Assembly (NCBI RefSeq): GCF_023276405.1
Contig: NZ_JALRMO010000001.1
Span: 5,577,001 to 5,641,000 of the forward strand
Length of the DNA stretch: 64,000 nt
Source: Paenibacillus hamazuiensis
GTDB taxonomy: Bacteria > Bacillota > Bacilli > Paenibacillales > NBRC-103111
Reading direction: 5' to 3'
Below are positions 62,881 through 64,000 of this stretch, one piece after another. The notes beneath the pieces are model-generated. The model had not been told where the DNA came from. It ran no database searches and saw nothing but the letters and a program-made list of their open reading frames with translations. Position numbers and translations under genes: made by a program. Numbering within the stretch: position 1 is the first letter of the stretch; each line of letters begins with the position of its first letter.

Positions 62881-63360
62881 TCAACCAATGACCCATTGAT
62901 TTTTCGGCATGGACTGGTACTTCAGTTCCACTTGGACGACAGTGCGCTGCTCCCGGTCTGTTCCGGTTTCATTCACCGCCCATTGCCGCGAGATCAGTCC
63001 CCGCAATTCCCCTACTTCCTCCGCGGTCAACGCTAAATGACGGATAATCAGTCCATCCACTTCATAATCCTGATGCTCCAGTTTACGAAAACGAAAGTTC
63101 AATAACTTTCGCAAACCGTTGATCGAAATGAAGCTGAATTCGTAACCATATCGAATCGCGTTCTCCCAATCGTCACCGATTTCCGCGGCGGTATCGAGTA
63201 ATTTTGCGAAGTCGATATCGCCGTCGCCGGCGTGCCGGATCGCCGTGAAATCGCGACGAAGCAGGCTCTCTATAAGCAAATCGTCGGAAATGCCCGAAGC
63301 CCGGCAATTCTCGATCATAAAAGCGACGGGCATCGATAATTTGATTCCCGGTTTCGTCAT
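62881..63360 (-). CDS. 159-aa protein of unknown function
   Basis: I do not recognise this protein. It is soluble, with many charged residues, and has segments LLIESLLRRDFTAI, YGYEFSFISINGLRKLLNFR and TDREQRTVVQVELKYQSMPK. The ATG overlaps the stop of the S9 peptidase gene as ATGA, so it is translationally coupled to it. No membrane helix or signal peptide is seen. Confidence 0.7.
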   Translation of the reverse strand: MTKPGIKLSMPVAFMIENCRASGISDDLLIESLLRRDFTAIRHAGDGDIDFAKLLDTAAEIGDDWENAIRYGYEFSFISINGLRKLLNFRFRKLEHQDYEVDGLIIRHLALTAEEVGELRGLISRQWAVNETGTDREQRTVVQVELKYQSMPKNQWVIG

Positions 63361-64000
63361 TTCCCGGCATCCCCTTCGTACAAATGATCATGAAACCAGC
63401 CGGCGATTCGCTCCAAACGCGCCAAGCGAAGCGAAGGCTTTCCGTTTTTCAGGAACGTATGGTTCGAATCCGGGAAACGAACGAGCTGCGTCCGTTTGCC
63501 CAGCCTCCGCAGTGCAACATAGAGCTGATCGGCCTGTTCGATCGGGCAGCGCAAATCCTGCTCTCCATGCAAAATGAGCAGCGGTGTTTGAATATTTTTC
63601 ACGTACGCAAGCGGCGAGTGCGCCCATAACTTCTCCGGGTCGTCCCATGGATTTCCTTGGATGACGCCTTCCGTGTAAGAGATGCCGATATCGCTCATCC
63701 CGTAAAAAGAAAGCCAATTGGAAATCGAACGCTCGGTGACCGCTGCGCGAAAACGGTCCGAATGCCCGACAATCCAGTTCGTCAGAAACCCGCCGTAACT
63801 GCCGCCGGTTACTCCAAGCCTGCTCTCATCCACATCGTCGCGAATTTTTGTCACATAATCGACGGCTTCCATCACATCGCGGTAATCCCCGCCGCCGAAA
63901 TCGCCGCGGCAAGCTTGGGCGAACGGCTGCCCGTAACCGAAGCTGCCTCGGGGGTTCGTATACAAAACCATGTATCCGCTCGAGGCCATCATTTGAAAAT
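63357..64000 (-). CDS. S9-family prolyl oligopeptidase/acylaminoacyl peptidase, C-terminal part
   Basis: The visible 214 residues are the catalytic alpha/beta-hydrolase part of an S9 peptidase. They show YTNPRGSFGYGQPF, the nucleophile serine in GVTGGSYGGFLTNW, the acid region HGEQDLRCPIEQA and the histidine in FPDSNHTFLKNG. The frame remains open at the right edge, so the N-terminal beta-propeller lies outside the window. It is a cytoplasmic enzyme cleaving short peptides. Confidence 0.92.
   Translation of the reverse strand, partial: FQMMASSGYMVLYTNPRGSFGYGQPFAQACRGDFGGGDYRDVMEAVDYVTKIRDDVDESRLGVTGGSYGGFLTNWIVGHSDRFRAAVTERSISNWLSFYGMSDIGISYTEGVIQGNPWDDPEKLWAHSPLAYVKNIQTPLLILHGEQDLRCPIEQADQLYVALRRLGKRTQLVRFPDSNHTFLKNGKPSLRLARLERIAGWFHDHLYEGDAGK

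Noticed and set aside
1-64000. rRNA, tRNA, transposase, integrase or phage genes
   Set aside because: None was recognised; rearrangements at 36-45 kb and 57-58 kb show no insertion-sequence ends or target-site duplications that I could find by eye.

Overview
The window looks like a chromosomal segment of a Paenibacillus-type Gram-positive bacterium. This rests on gene content read by eye, not on a database match. The markers are S-layer homology (SLH) domains, LplB/LplC-type sugar permeases with lipoprotein binding proteins, YesM/YesN-style two-component and membrane AraC regulators, strong GGAGG ribosome binding sites with frequent TTG/GTG starts, and large secreted polysaccharide-degrading enzymes. 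Almost all genes are on the minus strand. No rRNA, tRNA, CRISPR array, phage or transposase gene was seen.

Layout. 1-13.3 kb: a secreted pectin methylesterase/pectate lyase fusion cut by the left edge, an AraC regulator overlapping a lipoprotein binding protein without permeases, an ABC exporter with a C-terminal cyclic-nucleotide-binding-like domain, and a plus-strand PL6 polysaccharide lyase. 13.5-25.9 kb: a compact Tad-type (Flp) pilus/secretion cluster read leftwards. It is headed by a c-di-GMP-I riboswitch, a 62-aa ORF and a terminator, then a Ser/Thr kinase fused to a ParA/CpaE-like domain, CpaB, CpaE/TadZ, CpaF/TadA, TadB, TadC, small membrane-anchored pilin-like proteins, a secreted protein of eight 94-residue repeats, and a small SLH protein. 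26-30 kb: a PAS sensor kinase, and a TetR-nitroreductase-YhgE-type permease operon with a clear promoter and paired operators.

30.2-44.8 kb: a carbohydrate-uptake locus (two permeases, binding protein, GH106-like glycosidase, AraC regulator) interleaved with two paralogous secreted beta-propeller proteins, one of them SLH-anchored. A 180-190 bp terminator-plus-upstream segment occurs three times here and marks past duplication and deletion. 44.8-57 kb: a second carbohydrate locus with, by eye, higher G+C (YesM/YesN pair, two permeases, binding protein, two DUF6528-type proteins around a TIM-barrel isomerase, a DUF4091/GH123-like protein). 57.2-58.1 kb: broken fragments on both strands, including CopD-like and CadA-like remnants, the latter still behind an intact promoter and a perfect 30-bp ArsR/SmtB-type palindrome. 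58.2-64 kb: a YdhK-like lipoprotein with an OmpR-type two-component system, an LTA-synthase-like sulfatase, an unknown 159-aa protein, and an S9 peptidase cut by the right edge.

The most interesting candidate system is the 13.5-25.9 kb cluster: a c-di-GMP-sensing leader and a kinase-ParA fusion placed in front of a Tad machine whose operon ends with a repeat protein and an SLH protein. This may be a signal-controlled surface appendage anchored to the S-layer or cell wall. The joint function is inference.
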